Notes: generated by a model from the letters alone, not told the origin. A DNA stretch of 64,000 nucleotides from Pseudomonas sp. A34-9 (GCF_029543085.1 NZ_CP119967.1:2320501-2384500), one strand, 5' to 3'; counted from the first letter of the stretch, positions 30,408-39,461 are shown. Numbers and translations: made by a program.

Positions 30408-31379
30408 ATGCAGCATCTCGATCTACAAGTGGTGCGCCGGGCGCTGGAGTGGTCGGTGGCGGGGCAGCGCATCTGGCTCTGCACCGTGCTGACGACTTAC
30501 GGTTCGGCACCGCGTGCGCCGGGTTCGCTGCTGGCAGTGAATGATGGCGGACAGTGGATCGGCTCACTGTCGGGTGGTTGCGTCGAGGAAGATTTCCTTG
30601 AGCGCGTCGCCGAAGGCGCTTTTCTCGATGCGGTCAACGTCGTGCGTTACGGCGAAGGCGACGATCCGCGTTCGCGGGTCAGCCTGCCCTGTGGTGGCAT
30701 TCTCGATGTACTGGTAGAGAAATTTGACGCCGGCTGCGAAGTGCAGGCGCATCTGCGTGAATTGGAGTCGGCGCTACTTGGGCTGCGCCGCTTGATTCGT
30801 GAGGTCGATCTGGCCAGCGGTGCGCGCAGTCTGTTCGCTGATCGCGAGCAGGGCGCACGGATCGAGCGCGAGATTGATCGAGTGCGGATTCGCGTTGGTG
30901 CGGCGCAGCGCTTGTTGCTCGCCGGTTATTCCAGCGTGGCGCAGGCGTGCGCCGAGTTTGCCGTCGGCCTCGGCTTTGAGGTGATTCTCTGTGATCCGCG
31001 CGATGAAGTGCTCGAAGGCGTGGTGCTGGATGGCGTGGAGATTCGTCGGCAATTGCCGTCGGTGTTCATTGCTGATGGTGGTAGCCATCGCGATACGGCG
31101 GTCGTGGCGCTGACCCACGATCCGCGTATCGACGATCTGGCGATGATGGAAGCGGTGCGCACTGAAGCGTTCTACATCGGCGTGATGGGATCGCAGCAGA
31201 CGTCGCAGAAGCGCTTCGAGCGTTTACGTCGGATTGGCGGCTTGGGTGAGGCTGAGCTGGCGCGGATTCATGCGCCGATCGGTCTTAACCTCGGCAGCAA
31301 GACGCCGGCGGAGATTGCCTTGGCGGTGCTGGCCGATATTCTGCGGATCCGTAGCGGGATTGCTCGGGATCAGCTCTGA
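30408..31379 (+). CDS. XdhC/CoxI-family molybdenum cofactor chaperone
   Basis: A 323-residue protein of the XdhC family: N-terminal domain with GSAPRAPGSLLAV and GSLSGGCVEEDF, and a C-terminal Rossmann-like part (LLLAGYSSVAQACAEFAVGLGF, later TEAFYIGVMGSQQTSQKRF). XdhC proteins insert sulfurated cofactor into molybdenum hydroxylases. It starts one base after the cytochrome stop and ends at a bidirectional terminator, so it is the last gene of the four-gene operon. Confidence 0.9.
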   Translation: MQHLDLQVVRRALEWSVAGQRIWLCTVLTTYGSAPRAPGSLLAVNDGGQWIGSLSGGCVEEDFLERVAEGAFLDAVNVVRYGEGDDPRSRVSLPCGGILDVLVEKFDAGCEVQAHLRELESALLGLRRLIREVDLASGARSLFADREQGARIEREIDRVRIRVGAAQRLLLAGYSSVAQACAEFAVGLGFEVILCDPRDEVLEGVVLDGVEIRRQLPSVFIADGGSHRDTAVVALTHDPRIDDLAMMEAVRTEAFYIGVMGSQQTSQKRFERLRRIGGLGEAELARIHAPIGLNLGSKTPAEIALAVLADILRIRSGIARDQL

Positions 31380-31393
31380 GTGCTGTGTTTAAT

Positions 31394-31424
31394 AAAAAGG
31401 GCCGCTATCAGCGGCCCTTTTTTT
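31394..31424. terminator. Bidirectional terminator between xdhC-like gene and flavoprotein gene
   Basis: AAAAGGGCCGC and GCGGCCCTTTT form a strong stem around TATCA with A/T flanks on both sides, serving both converging genes. Confidence 0.85.
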
Positions 31425-32706
31425 ACATCCCGAATTTATCGCGCAGTCCGTAATACCATGCGCCCAGTGCAGCAAACGGCGTACGCAGCATCTGCCCGCC
31501 CGGGAACGGGTAGTGCGGCAAATCCGCAAACGCATCAAAGCGCTCAGCCTGACCGCGTAAAGCTTCAGCCAATACTTTGCCCGCCAGGTGCGTGTACGTC
31601 ACACCGTGGCCGCTGCAACCCTGCGAGTAATAGATGTTGTCGCCCAGGCGCCCAACTTGTGGCAGGCGCGACAAGGTCAGCAGGAAATTTCCGGTCCAGG
31701 CGTAATCAATCTTCACATCCTTGAGCTGCGGAAAGGCCTTGAGCATTTTCGGACGGATGATCGCCTCGATGTTCGCTGGATCCCGTGCGCCATACACAAC
31801 GCCTCCACCGAAAATCAGACGCTTGTCGCCCGTCAGGCGGTAGTAGTCGAGCAGGTAGTTACAGTCTTCCACACAGTAATCCTGCGGCAACAATGCTTTC
31901 GCCAGCTCGTCACCCAGTGGCTCGGTGGTGATCACCTGGGTGCCGCACGGCATCGATTTGGCTGCCAGTTCCGGTACCAGATTGCCGAGGTAGGCATTGC
32001 CCGCAACGATGATGAACTTGGCCCTGACCTTGCCTTGCGGCGTATGCACAACAGGGTTGGCGCCGCGCTCGATGCGCACGGCGGGTGACTGTTCATAGAT
32101 AGTACCGCCGAGGGATTCGACCGCCGCCGCTTCGCCGAGCGCGAGGTTCAGCGGATGGATGTGGCCGCCGCTCATGTCGAGCATGCCACCGACGTATTGA
32201 TCGCATGCCACCACTTCGCGGATGCGGCGTTGATCGAGCAGTTCGAGTTGTGTATGGCCGAAACGCTCCCAAAGGCGCTTCTGCGATTCGAGGTGGCCCA
32301 TCTGCTTGGCCGTCAGCGCGGCGAACACGCCGCCGTCCTTCAGGTCGCACTGGATGTTGTACCTGGCCACACGCTCGCGAATGATCCGGCCGCCTTCGAA
32401 CGCCATCTGACCCAGCAATTGCGCTTGCTTGGGGCCGACGCTGCGCTCGATCACGTCGATATCACGGCTATAACTATTAACGATCTGCCCGCCATTACGC
32501 CCGGAGGCACCGAAACCGACCTTGGCTGCTTCCAATACGGTGACGCGGAAACCGTTTTCCAGCAGGAACAGCGCCGAGGACAGTCCGGTATACCCGGCGC
32601 CGATCACACAGACGTCCGTCTCCACATCATCCTGCAAGGCAGGGCGGGGCGGTACGGCGTTGGCGGACGCAGCGTAATAAGACTCTGGGTAAGGGGTGTT
32701 CGCCAT
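31423..32706 (-). CDS. FAD-dependent amine oxidoreductase (PuuB-like)
   Basis: A 427-residue DAO-family flavoprotein. The dinucleotide motif VIGAGYTGLSSALFL lies near residue 34, followed by GFGASGRNGGQIVNSYS, and the C-terminal FAD segment YYSQGCSGHGVTYTHLAGKVLAE is complete. This set matches gamma-glutamylputrescine oxidase PuuB and its Pseudomonas PauB relatives in polyamine catabolism. No other polyamine genes are nearby, so the substrate is only a family-based guess. Its terminator is shared with the opposing operon; the promoter should lie in the A/T-rich gap before the tRNA. Confidence 0.82.
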   Translation of the reverse strand: MANTPYPESYYAASANAVPPRPALQDDVETDVCVIGAGYTGLSSALFLLENGFRVTVLEAAKVGFGASGRNGGQIVNSYSRDIDVIERSVGPKQAQLLGQMAFEGGRIIRERVARYNIQCDLKDGGVFAALTAKQMGHLESQKRLWERFGHTQLELLDQRRIREVVACDQYVGGMLDMSGGHIHPLNLALGEAAAVESLGGTIYEQSPAVRIERGANPVVHTPQGKVRAKFIIVAGNAYLGNLVPELAAKSMPCGTQVITTEPLGDELAKALLPQDYCVEDCNYLLDYYRLTGDKRLIFGGGVVYGARDPANIEAIIRPKMLKAFPQLKDVKIDYAWTGNFLLTLSRLPQVGRLGDNIYYSQGCSGHGVTYTHLAGKVLAEALRGQAERFDAFADLPHYPFPGGQMLRTPFAALGAWYYGLRDKFGM

Positions 32707-32848
32707 CCTGCAGCCTCTGTTTAATATATTTTACGAGTGCGTCGATCCTACCCGAGTTGAAAAACCTCCGCCAGCCACCGGAAAATCTTCGTCGACGACC
32801 CGAAATTAAATATTTTGCATATTCATAGGGTTAGGTGAAAAAAAGGTG

Positions 32849-32876
32849 TTGACACCCCTCCGGAATTCCGTAGAAT
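32849..32876 (+). promoter_or_regulatory. Promoter of tRNA-Val(GAC)
   Basis: TTGACA (32849-32854) and TAGAAT (32871-32876) are 16 bases apart, with a GC-rich stretch before the tRNA. Confidence 0.78.
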
Positions 32877-32889
32877 GCCGCCTCACAGC

Positions 32890-32966
32890 AGGCACGTAGC
32901 TCAGTTGGTTAGAGCACCACCTTGACATGGTGGGGGTCGTTGGTTCGAGTCCAATCGCGCCTACCA
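32890..32966 (+). tRNA. tRNA-Val (anticodon GAC)
   Basis: 77 bases with D-arm AGCTCAGTTGGTTAGAGC, anticodon loop CTTGACA, extra arm GGGGTCG, T-arm GGTTCGAGTCC and encoded CCA. The acceptor AGGCACG/CGCGCCT has one A·C mismatch at the fifth pair. Confidence 0.94.
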
Positions 32967-32996
32967 AACAAAATCCGCTCTGCTGGGCGGTCTAGA

Positions 32997-33025
32997 AGGG
33001 CTCACCGAAAGGTGGGCCCTTTTTT
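32997..33025 (+). terminator. Rho-independent terminator of tRNA-Val
   Basis: AGGGCTCACC pairs with GGTGGGCCCT over a GAAA tetraloop, then six T. Confidence 0.85.
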
Positions 33026-33036
33026 GTTGTCTGCGA

Positions 33037-33068
33037 TTTGCAAAACTTTTGCAAAACTTTTGCAAAAC
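33037..33068. repeat. Three TTTGCAAAAC repeats, 11-bp period
   Basis: Copies begin at 33037, 33048 and 33059, just beyond the tRNA-Val terminator. The spacing, number and core (GCAAAAC) match the triplet at 56359-56389 beside the tRNA-Pro integrase, so they look like arm-type integrase or excisionase sites left by an element. Confidence 0.6.
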
Positions 33069-33496
33069 CCCCACCTTCACTTCGCGCTTAATCGATCTCA
33101 GGGCATTTGAAATTCCATGAGTAGACCTTCATGGTTTTGATGTCTTCGCCCACGGTTCCTATCCATGAGGGTAGAAATGCTGATGCGATTCTTGCTGGGG
33201 CAGTTCTTGCGAATTTATCGTTAGGGCGTTGTAGCGAGGGTTGCTGACAGACTTCATCGTTTTATGGCTCTTGCTGATTTGCGTGCGAATGGTTCTGTCG
33301 GGTGCTAGTCATGTCAACCAGGCAGCACAGGTCAGCGAAAGGATTCACCGTTCGTCGCCAGTTGCCCTTAAAAAAGTGTGGATATTGAATAGGTTACGAT
33401 TGTTACTAACCAACCAGTTATCAAAAAAACGTTGTTACTGTTGGTGGAATTAAGTAACATCCGTCCCGCGTTCACCACCACGGTTTATGCATTTTT
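33069..33496. other. Gene-poor stretch after tRNA-Val
   Basis: No convincing gene. On the minus strand a frame stays open for about 55 codons and stops at 33088, without a start or a family I recognise. Composition is more A/T-rich than the flanks. With the repeats at 33037 this may be the scar of a departed element. Confidence 0.4.
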
Positions 33497-33534
33497 AAAT
33501 CCCAAGCTTCCATCAGCTGCTTGGGATTTTTTTT
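33497..33534 (+). terminator. Rho-independent terminator, parent gene missing
   Basis: AAATCCCAAGC pairs with GCTTGGGATTT and ends in eight T. No gene precedes it on this strand, so it may terminate an unseen small RNA or be the remnant of a lost gene. Confidence 0.7.
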
Positions 33535-33668
33535 GCCTGCGATTTGGCATCTGCAAATTCTCCTCGCAATGCCTTATCGCGCCCGGCGATTGCGCCGCAA
33601 GCAAATCCCTGCTTTTTCGACTACTACTGACTGGCCGATTTTCAACTCTTTGCGATGAGGGTGTATCG

Positions 33669-34124
33669 ATGCTGGTTCACTGGTTTCTTGCAGCTATTCA
33701 TCTATTGGCTTTTGCCTTGGGCTTTTGGGCGGTTCTGACGCGAGGGACGGCATTTAGTCGCCTCGCTGCCGGTTCAGGCGAGGCCAGGCGCGTTTTGCTG
33801 GCCGATAACCTCTGGGGTATTTCTGCGCTGATTCTGCTGGTGACAGGCGGGATGCGGGCTTTTGGCGGGTTCGAAAAAGGCACTGACTATTATCTTCACC
33901 AGCCACTGTTTCATCTGAAGATGACCCTGTTTGTGCTGATTCTGATTGTAGAACTCGCCCCGATGATCACGTTGATCAAGTGGCGGATTGCATCCGCGCG
34001 CGGCACGGTACTCGATACCGGGCGCGCAAAGTTATACGCGCGAATCAGTCATGTCGAGGCATTGCTGCTGGTGCTGATGGTTATCGCAGCCACAGGCATG
34101 GCGCGGGGAGTGACATTCGGTTAG
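33669..34124 (+). CDS. DUF2214-family membrane protein
   Basis: A 151-residue inner-membrane protein with four hydrophobic helices (WFLAAIHLLAFALGFWAVL, NLWGISALILLVTGGM, HLKMTLFVLILIVELAPMITL, VEALLLVLMVIAATGMA) and charged loops between them. The pattern, with the conserved first-helix His and RGTAF start of the loop, fits the DUF2214 family; no activity is known to me. I chose the ATG at 33669 because it opens the first helix and has GAGGG upstream; longer frames add an unconserved tail. Confidence 0.75.
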   Translation: MLVHWFLAAIHLLAFALGFWAVLTRGTAFSRLAAGSGEARRVLLADNLWGISALILLVTGGMRAFGGFEKGTDYYLHQPLFHLKMTLFVLILIVELAPMITLIKWRIASARGTVLDTGRAKLYARISHVEALLLVLMVIAATGMARGVTFG

Positions 34125-34342
34125 GAGGGCAAATTCTCTGCGCTCTATCGGAAACGTCCGACAGCCAGCCTGGGGGATGGCAGGTAGTATCGGGCGGCAA
34201 GGCAATAGAAGGGGGAAGTACAATCGGCTTGTCGTGTCAGGCGCCGTGCCCAGCAGAGTGGGGAGCGGATGGCAATACGGCGCGTGAATCTCTAGCCAGT
34301 CATTCCACAAGGTAAACGGACTGGCTACTGCTGCGAGGCGGC

Positions 34343-34537
34343 TCAGGGAGTTTGTGGCTTGTCCGGGGCGGTCAGGCCAGCCTGAATGCGCTGGTAAATC
34401 TCTTCACGGTGCACGGCAACGTTTTTCGGAGCGTTGATACCAATGCGGACCTGTTGGCCGCTAACGCCCAGAATGGTGATGGTGATGTCATCACCAATAT
34501 TTATGCTTTCACCGACTTTGCGGGTGAGTATCAGCAT
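34343..34537 (-). CDS. rsmE: Post-transcriptional regulator RsmE (CsrA family)
   Basis: A 64-residue RNA-binding homodimer that covers GGA motifs at ribosome sites and represses translation of secondary-metabolite and biofilm genes; GacA-driven small RNAs titrate it. The sequence [20 protein letters not shown] and the tail [16 protein letters not shown] match RsmE of fluorescent pseudomonads, and differ from RsmA, which has MLILTRRVGETLMVGDD. The ATG at 34537 has AAGGAG at the right distance; an upstream in-frame ATG lacks one. The gene is alone on its strand, facing a lipoprotein gene. Confidence 0.93.
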   Translation of the reverse strand: MLILTRKVGESINIGDDITITILGVSGQQVRIGINAPKNVAVHREEIYQRIQAGLTAPDKPQTP

Positions 34538-34787
34538 GGTCTTCTCCTTGATTGCTTTGTAGGGCACCTGATTCAGACAGTGCAGAGGTCGGTGGTACGT
34601 ATAGATTAGTGCGAAGTCTCACGGTTTGGGTGCCTCTTTCTGACGCGCAGAAGCGGCATTAATTCCCAGGGCGTAACTATACAGAGGCAGCAAGCATCAA
34701 TCTCGTTGTTTTGTGCCCATTTTGCAGGGCTCGCGAAGTATTTTTGAATGATAAGATCGCGGCTTTGAGAATTTCGAGGAAAGCGTT

Positions 34788-35156
34788 GTGCGCAAATTGG
34801 TTTGGGTAGTCGCGGCACTGGTGTTGGCAGGGTGTGGTGAAGGCAAGAATGTAGACGCACCAAAACCACAATCGGCTGCACTGACGGCGCCGGCGGCGGC
34901 CGCTGCACCACAATGGGATCTCGAAGTGCGCGGCGAAACGCCACAAGCTGTCAGCGACTTGAGTGGCTGGTTGATCGAACACGCCTTCGTACCTACGGTG
35001 ATCAAGGATAGCAGCGGCAAAACGCGGATTCTGATTGGCCCGTTCAACTCCCAGGCAGAAGCAGAAGCTCGCAAGGTGCAAGTGGACGCGGCGTTGGTGA
35101 AGGCCAAGAAACAGAATGTTGAATCGGTGTTGGTCGAGCATCCGCTCACGCCGTAA
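34788..35156 (+). CDS. Lipoprotein with a SPOR-like domain
   Basis: A 122-residue lipoprotein: signal MRKLVWVVAALVLAGC with lipobox LAGC (Cys16), a short Ala/Pro linker, and a SPOR-like fold (about residues 42-115, WDLEVRGETPQAVSDLSGWLI, then TRILIGPFNSQAEAEARKVQVD). SPOR domains bind septal glycan strands. The start is GTG at 34788 with GAGGAAAG upstream. The family assignment is based on the length and GPF/RILIGPF pattern; the exact role is unknown. Confidence 0.78.
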   Translation: MRKLVWVVAALVLAGCGEGKNVDAPKPQSAALTAPAAAAAPQWDLEVRGETPQAVSDLSGWLIEHAFVPTVIKDSSGKTRILIGPFNSQAEAEARKVQVDAALVKAKKQNVESVLVEHPLTP

Positions 35157-35242
35157 ATGCCCAGTCGGCGGAATCTCCTAAAGGCGCTCAAACGTGACTC
35201 GTTCCTATTGAAGTCACTGATGATTTCCAGAAGGAGTTCCCC

Positions 35243-36154
35243 ATGGCCTCCGCCAATCCTTACAAGTTGTTCGATGTAACCTTGCATCGAAAAACGCAGT
35301 TGAGCCCGCACATGATGCGGATCACGTTCGTGGGTCCTCTCGTCAACGAGATGGCCACCTGGGCGCCGGATCAGCGGGTGAAGCTGTTTTTCCCTGCGGC
35401 CAATGGTTCGCCCGCAAAACTCTCTCAAGAGGATGGCTGGTACGCTCGGTTTCGCGCCATGCTGGCAGACCATCGTCCCGCCATCCGCACCTACACCATC
35501 CGGCATTTGCGCGTGGAACAAGGTGAAGTCGATATTGATTTTGTCCTGCACGGTGATACCGGTCCGGCGTCCCGTTGGGCGCTGCATTCGCAACCGGGCG
35601 ATTCGATGCAGATCCTTGCGCCCGATCGCCATTTCTCGGCGAAGGAGGCTGGCGGTTTCGAGTGGAAGCCGCCACAGGCGCTCAAGCAGGTTTTACTCGT
35701 TGCAGATTCGACGGCGTTGCCAGCAGCCATGGGCATTCTGGATGAGCTGGCGCTGCTCGCCGAGCCTCCGCAAGTCCAGGCATTTTTCGAAGTGGACAGC
35801 GTTCAGGACATGCTTGCCGTTCCTGATTGGCCGGTGCTGTCGGTGCATTGGTTGATCCGGGATCAGGCAGGCGAAACCGTTGCCGGAGCTCTTATGGTGG
35901 ACGCGGTGAGGGCGGCTACTCTGCCAGTTCATATTTCTTCAGTCGGGCAGGCAGTCGAGCTGGCCGACGTCGATATAGAAAAGGAACTTCCTTGGGAAGT
36001 CGCCGATGCCGCCATTGAAGGGTTTTACGGCTGGATCGCCGGAGAGTCCGCGGCGGTGATGAGTTTGCGCAGATACCTGATCAAAGAGTGTGGCATCCCT
36101 CGTGAGTCGCTGAATTTGATGGGCTACTGGCGACACAACAAACCGGCCAATTAG
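35243..36154 (+). CDS. Siderophore-interacting protein (FAD ferric reductase)
   Basis: A 303-residue ViuB/SIP-type flavoprotein that reduces iron bound to imported siderophores using NAD(P)H. Features include the FAD segment RTYTIRHLRVEQGEVDIDFVLHGDTGPASRWA (arginine and threonine at the flavin), the NAD(P)H half from about residue 150 (VLLVADSTALPAAMGIL) and the C-terminal YWRHNK motif. An AAGGAG ribosome site precedes the ATG. No clear Fur box was found in the 86-bp gap, so iron control is an assumption. Confidence 0.9.
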   Translation: MASANPYKLFDVTLHRKTQLSPHMMRITFVGPLVNEMATWAPDQRVKLFFPAANGSPAKLSQEDGWYARFRAMLADHRPAIRTYTIRHLRVEQGEVDIDFVLHGDTGPASRWALHSQPGDSMQILAPDRHFSAKEAGGFEWKPPQALKQVLLVADSTALPAAMGILDELALLAEPPQVQAFFEVDSVQDMLAVPDWPVLSVHWLIRDQAGETVAGALMVDAVRAATLPVHISSVGQAVELADVDIEKELPWEVADAAIEGFYGWIAGESAAVMSLRRYLIKECGIPRESLNLMGYWRHNKPAN

Positions 36155-36164
36155 CCATCAATCA

Positions 36165-36203
36165 AAAAGGCCTTGAACATAGCGTTCGAGGCCTTTTGTT
36201 TTT
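36165..36203. terminator. Bidirectional terminator between SIP gene and endA
   Basis: AAAAGGCCTTGAAC and GTTCGAGGCCTTTT pair over a short loop and are flanked by T on the right and A on the left. Confidence 0.82.
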
Positions 36204-36213
36204 TGTACTGATA

Positions 36214-36903
36214 TCAGCCGCAGGCTTTCATATTTACCGGGCCGACAAATTCATTGCCACGCCCCATCACGCACGCCACGCTCTGATTACGCTGACGCTC
36301 CCAGTCTTGCACCGGATAAGTCTTGTCCCACGCTTCATACAATTGTCGATCCTGCTTCGACAGGCGCAGGCCGTACTGCTTGCTCATGTAGAAGTAAGTG
36401 CGGGCGATCATGCCGCGAATCGAAGGGCGCGGCATGACCTTCTTCGCTTTGAAATCGACTTGGGTCAGGCACGAGCCATATTGGCCGGATTGCACCGGTA
36501 GCCAGCCATAACTGAAGTTGCTGCGATCGCCATTGACCTCGCCAATGCTCGGCACCAGGTTATGCAGATCGGCTTCGGCCTTCTGATAGCTTGGGTCGTA
36601 ACGTGTGCAGTTCTTGCGTCCGCCTTCCTGCCAGCATTGGCGCTGATGACCGAACTGCCAGGCGGGCACAATGTGTTCCCACTCGATACGTGACGCACGC
36701 TTGGCATTCTTGCGCGGTACGTAACCGCAGGCTTTCAGATCAACCTTGTTGCCGGTGTATTTACACCCGCAGTAAAACTCTGTGGACTGTGGCGCGTACA
36801 GTTTCCAGGCGACCTTCTTGGCTTCGGTAAATGTGCGGGGTGCACCAGCCTGGGCACCCACGGTGATAAACAGCAGCAGCAACGCAAAACAACGGACACT
36901 CAT
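36214..36903 (-). CDS. endA: Endonuclease I family periplasmic/secreted DNase
   Basis: A 229-residue secreted nuclease with a Sec signal (1-20, ends AQA), the active-site segment RIEWEHIVPAWQFG with the catalytic His77, and HNLVPSIGEVNGDRSN near 114. These belong to the EndA/Vvn ββα-Me fold. Several cysteines (CGCKY, CG, CW, CT) fit disulfides. The ATG at 36903 starts the signal peptide; longer readings do not. It lies four bases after the DUF1654 stop, so both are one operon and are probably controlled by the LexA box upstream. Confidence 0.92.
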   Translation of the reverse strand: MSVRCFALLLLFITVGAQAGAPRTFTEAKKVAWKLYAPQSTEFYCGCKYTGNKVDLKACGYVPRKNAKRASRIEWEHIVPAWQFGHQRQCWQEGGRKNCTRYDPSYQKAEADLHNLVPSIGEVNGDRSNFSYGWLPVQSGQYGSCLTQVDFKAKKVMPRPSIRGMIARTYFYMSKQYGLRLSKQDRQLYEAWDKTYPVQDWERQRNQSVACVMGRGNEFVGPVNMKACG

Positions 36904-36907
36904 TGAA

Positions 36908-37147
36908 TCAATCTTCCTTCGGCACAACCCAAAAAATCTGCACGCCACCGTCGTCGCGATAGGCGAGGGTGACGTTGTCGTTCTCGTCGATTTCCTCGAG
37001 CAGGCGCTCCCAGTCGTCCATCGGCTCGTCGGGCAAGCGGAAGATCAGTGCGGCTTTGGCTTTCTGTGCGGTGGGGGAATTGATGATTTTCTGAACGCGC
37101 ATACCCATGCGTTCGTAAGCGTCAGGAGCATCAGGGGAAGTGGCCAC
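36908..37147 (-). CDS. DUF1654-family small protein
   Basis: A 79-residue protein of the Pseudomonas DUF1654 family: YERMGMRVQKIINSPTAQKAKAALIFRLPDEPMDDWERLLEEI. The start I prefer is GTG at 37147, giving a short MATSP-like N terminus with AAGGAT upstream; an ATG at 37177 would overlap the LexA box. It is operonic with endA. An SOS control site lies directly upstream. No function is known to me; the pairing with a nuclease is the interesting clue. Confidence 0.8.
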   Translation of the reverse strand: MATSPDAPDAYERMGMRVQKIINSPTAQKAKAALIFRLPDEPMDDWERLLEEIDENDNVTLAYRDDGGVQIFWVVPKED

Positions 37148-37165
37148 GAGGTTATCCTTATTAAG

Positions 37166-37181
37166 CTGTACGTGCATACAG
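37166..37181. promoter_or_regulatory. LexA box (CTGTACGTGCATACAG)
   Basis: A 16-base palindrome-like site CTGT-N8-ACAG, matching the gamma-proteobacterial SOS consensus with all eight conserved bases. It lies 19 bp before the preferred DUF1654 start. Confidence 0.8.
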
Positions 37182-37373
37182 TATTTAACTGTAGGCATTT
37201 TCGCAACTGCTTAAAATTCAAGAAAATCCTCTGACAGCGGTTTTCCGATTTTGGTGTAGGTCGTGTGAATGTTTTTGTGGGAAAAGTGCGAGAGCGTTGT
37301 GAGCGAAGCACCACCCGCCCTTCAGGCGAGTGGTGCAGGGTGTCCAATCAAGAATTGATCGGGCGAGGGCCTA

Positions 37374-38501
<1,128 letters not shown>

Positions 38502-38552
38502 TCATCTAGATGCGCCCCAGGCCGATCTGGATGCCCGGGGTGCGATGAAGGG

Positions 38553-38570
38553 AGCAGGATCTGTACCAGC
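38553..38570 (-). promoter_or_regulatory. Sigma-54-type promoter of ansB (candidate)
   Basis: On the minus strand CTGGTACAGATCCTGCT has GG and GC ten bases apart, close to the TGGCAC-N5-TTGC consensus. It lies about 90 bp before the ansB start. Only the GG/GC core matches well, so it is a prediction. The rest of the 38463-38811 gap shows no gene. Confidence 0.45.
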
Positions 38571-38811
38571 CGTACTTTGCGCTAGAGAAATGTTTAACCT
38601 GATGATTTAAATCAAGTTTTTATGATTCTGAAAAGTGTGTGGTGAATCGTTTATCCGGGTTTCCGAACGCTGGGCGCTTTCGCGTTCGGCTCACCGAAAA
38701 GGACTACGGCTTCTGTCGAATGGATCGAGTTGTCGATTCTGGATTTCCTGCTAAAGAATCCTTTGCGCAGGCCGATGGGTGTTCAAGGAAACTGAAATTT
38801 AGGGAGTTCAC

Positions 38812-39258
38812 ATGTCACTGACGATCGGTATTTCAAATCCCGGTGCTGTCACCATTGGCGGTAAGACCGCAGCGACGATCAATGCAATAAATGAAGCCGA
38901 AGCGCAGGCCTCCGCGGAGGCGCTGGGCACCGAGAAAGAAGAGAGTAATCAAGTCAGAACCGGTGGTCCCGCGCAGGAAGAGAGTAAGACTGAAAGCAGC
39001 GACAATCTCAGCATTACCGTCAAGATGCTGCTCAAGCGCATGCGGGAATTGCAAAAGCAATTGCAGGAGCAGCAACAGCAACTCGCTGCCGCGCAGGCTG
39101 CGAGCTATCCGACGCCTGAGGCCAAATCGCAGGCGGTCATGTCGATTCAAGGGCAGATCGCGCAAACCAGCGGCGAAATGATGGAGGTCTCGGCGGCGCT
39201 GCTGAAAGAGATGTCCCAGGGTTCCACCAGCGGTAACCTGGTCAGCACCACGGTATAA
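38812..39258 (+). CDS. Small coiled-coil protein, unknown function
   Basis: A 148-residue protein I do not recognise. The N terminus is Gly/Ala/Thr-rich (MSLTIGISNPGAVTIGGKTA), an acidic linker follows, then a coiled coil from about residue 64 to 100 (LSITVKMLLKRMRELQKQLQEQQQQLAAAQAA) with a glutamine-rich heptad, and an alanine/methionine-rich C-terminal helix. No signal peptide is seen. AGGGAG lies before the ATG, and the codon use matches its neighbours, so it is a real gene. It stands alone, between ansB and the ribose operon. Confidence 0.7.
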   Translation: MSLTIGISNPGAVTIGGKTAATINAINEAEAQASAEALGTEKEESNQVRTGGPAQEESKTESSDNLSITVKMLLKRMRELQKQLQEQQQQLAAAQAASYPTPEAKSQAVMSIQGQIAQTSGEMMEVSAALLKEMSQGSTSGNLVSTTV

Positions 39259-39315
39259 ATAGCGACGGGGACGGATCGGCAGATTCGCCCTACAACAAAT
39301 GACGATTTCTGATTG

Positions 39316-39344
39316 TTGACAAATGTCGGCGGGATTCGCATAGT
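39316..39344 (+). promoter_or_regulatory. Promoter of the rbs operon
   Basis: A perfect TTGACA (39316-39321) and CATAGT (39339-39344) lie 17 bases apart. The expected start point, near 39351, falls on the edge of the operator palindrome. Confidence 0.75.
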
Positions 39345-39352
39345 TCGGTCTA

Positions 39353-39366
39353 CGCAAACGTTTGCG
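39353..39366. promoter_or_regulatory. RbsR operator (CGCAAACGTTTGCG)
   Basis: A perfect 14-base palindrome of the LacI-family type (CAAACG-TTTG core) just downstream of the -10 box. RbsR, encoded inside the operon, is the obvious ligand, and binding there would block initiation. Confidence 0.82.
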
Positions 39367-39461
39367 CGGCTTTCACGGCGCTGTATGGCCCGGGAAGAAC
39401 GCCAAGTAGCTTACGCCAGCGCGAGCGTTGCTCACAATAATCATAAGATCGGAGTGAACCC

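Noticed and set aside
33241..33453. Possible 70-codon hydrophobic protein
   Set aside because: No ribosome site, low-quality composition and it ends just before an unrelated terminator.
34293..34327. Perfect 9-bp hairpin downstream of rsmE
   Set aside because: No T-run on either side, so not called a terminator; noted only.
37308..37336. Stem-loop after ansB
   Set aside because: GCACCAC/GTGGTGC pairing is fair but no T-run follows on the minus strand.
38639..38821. 60-codon frame in the ansB-hypothetical gap
   Set aside because: No ribosome site, no protein-like pattern; overlaps the start of the better-supported gene.
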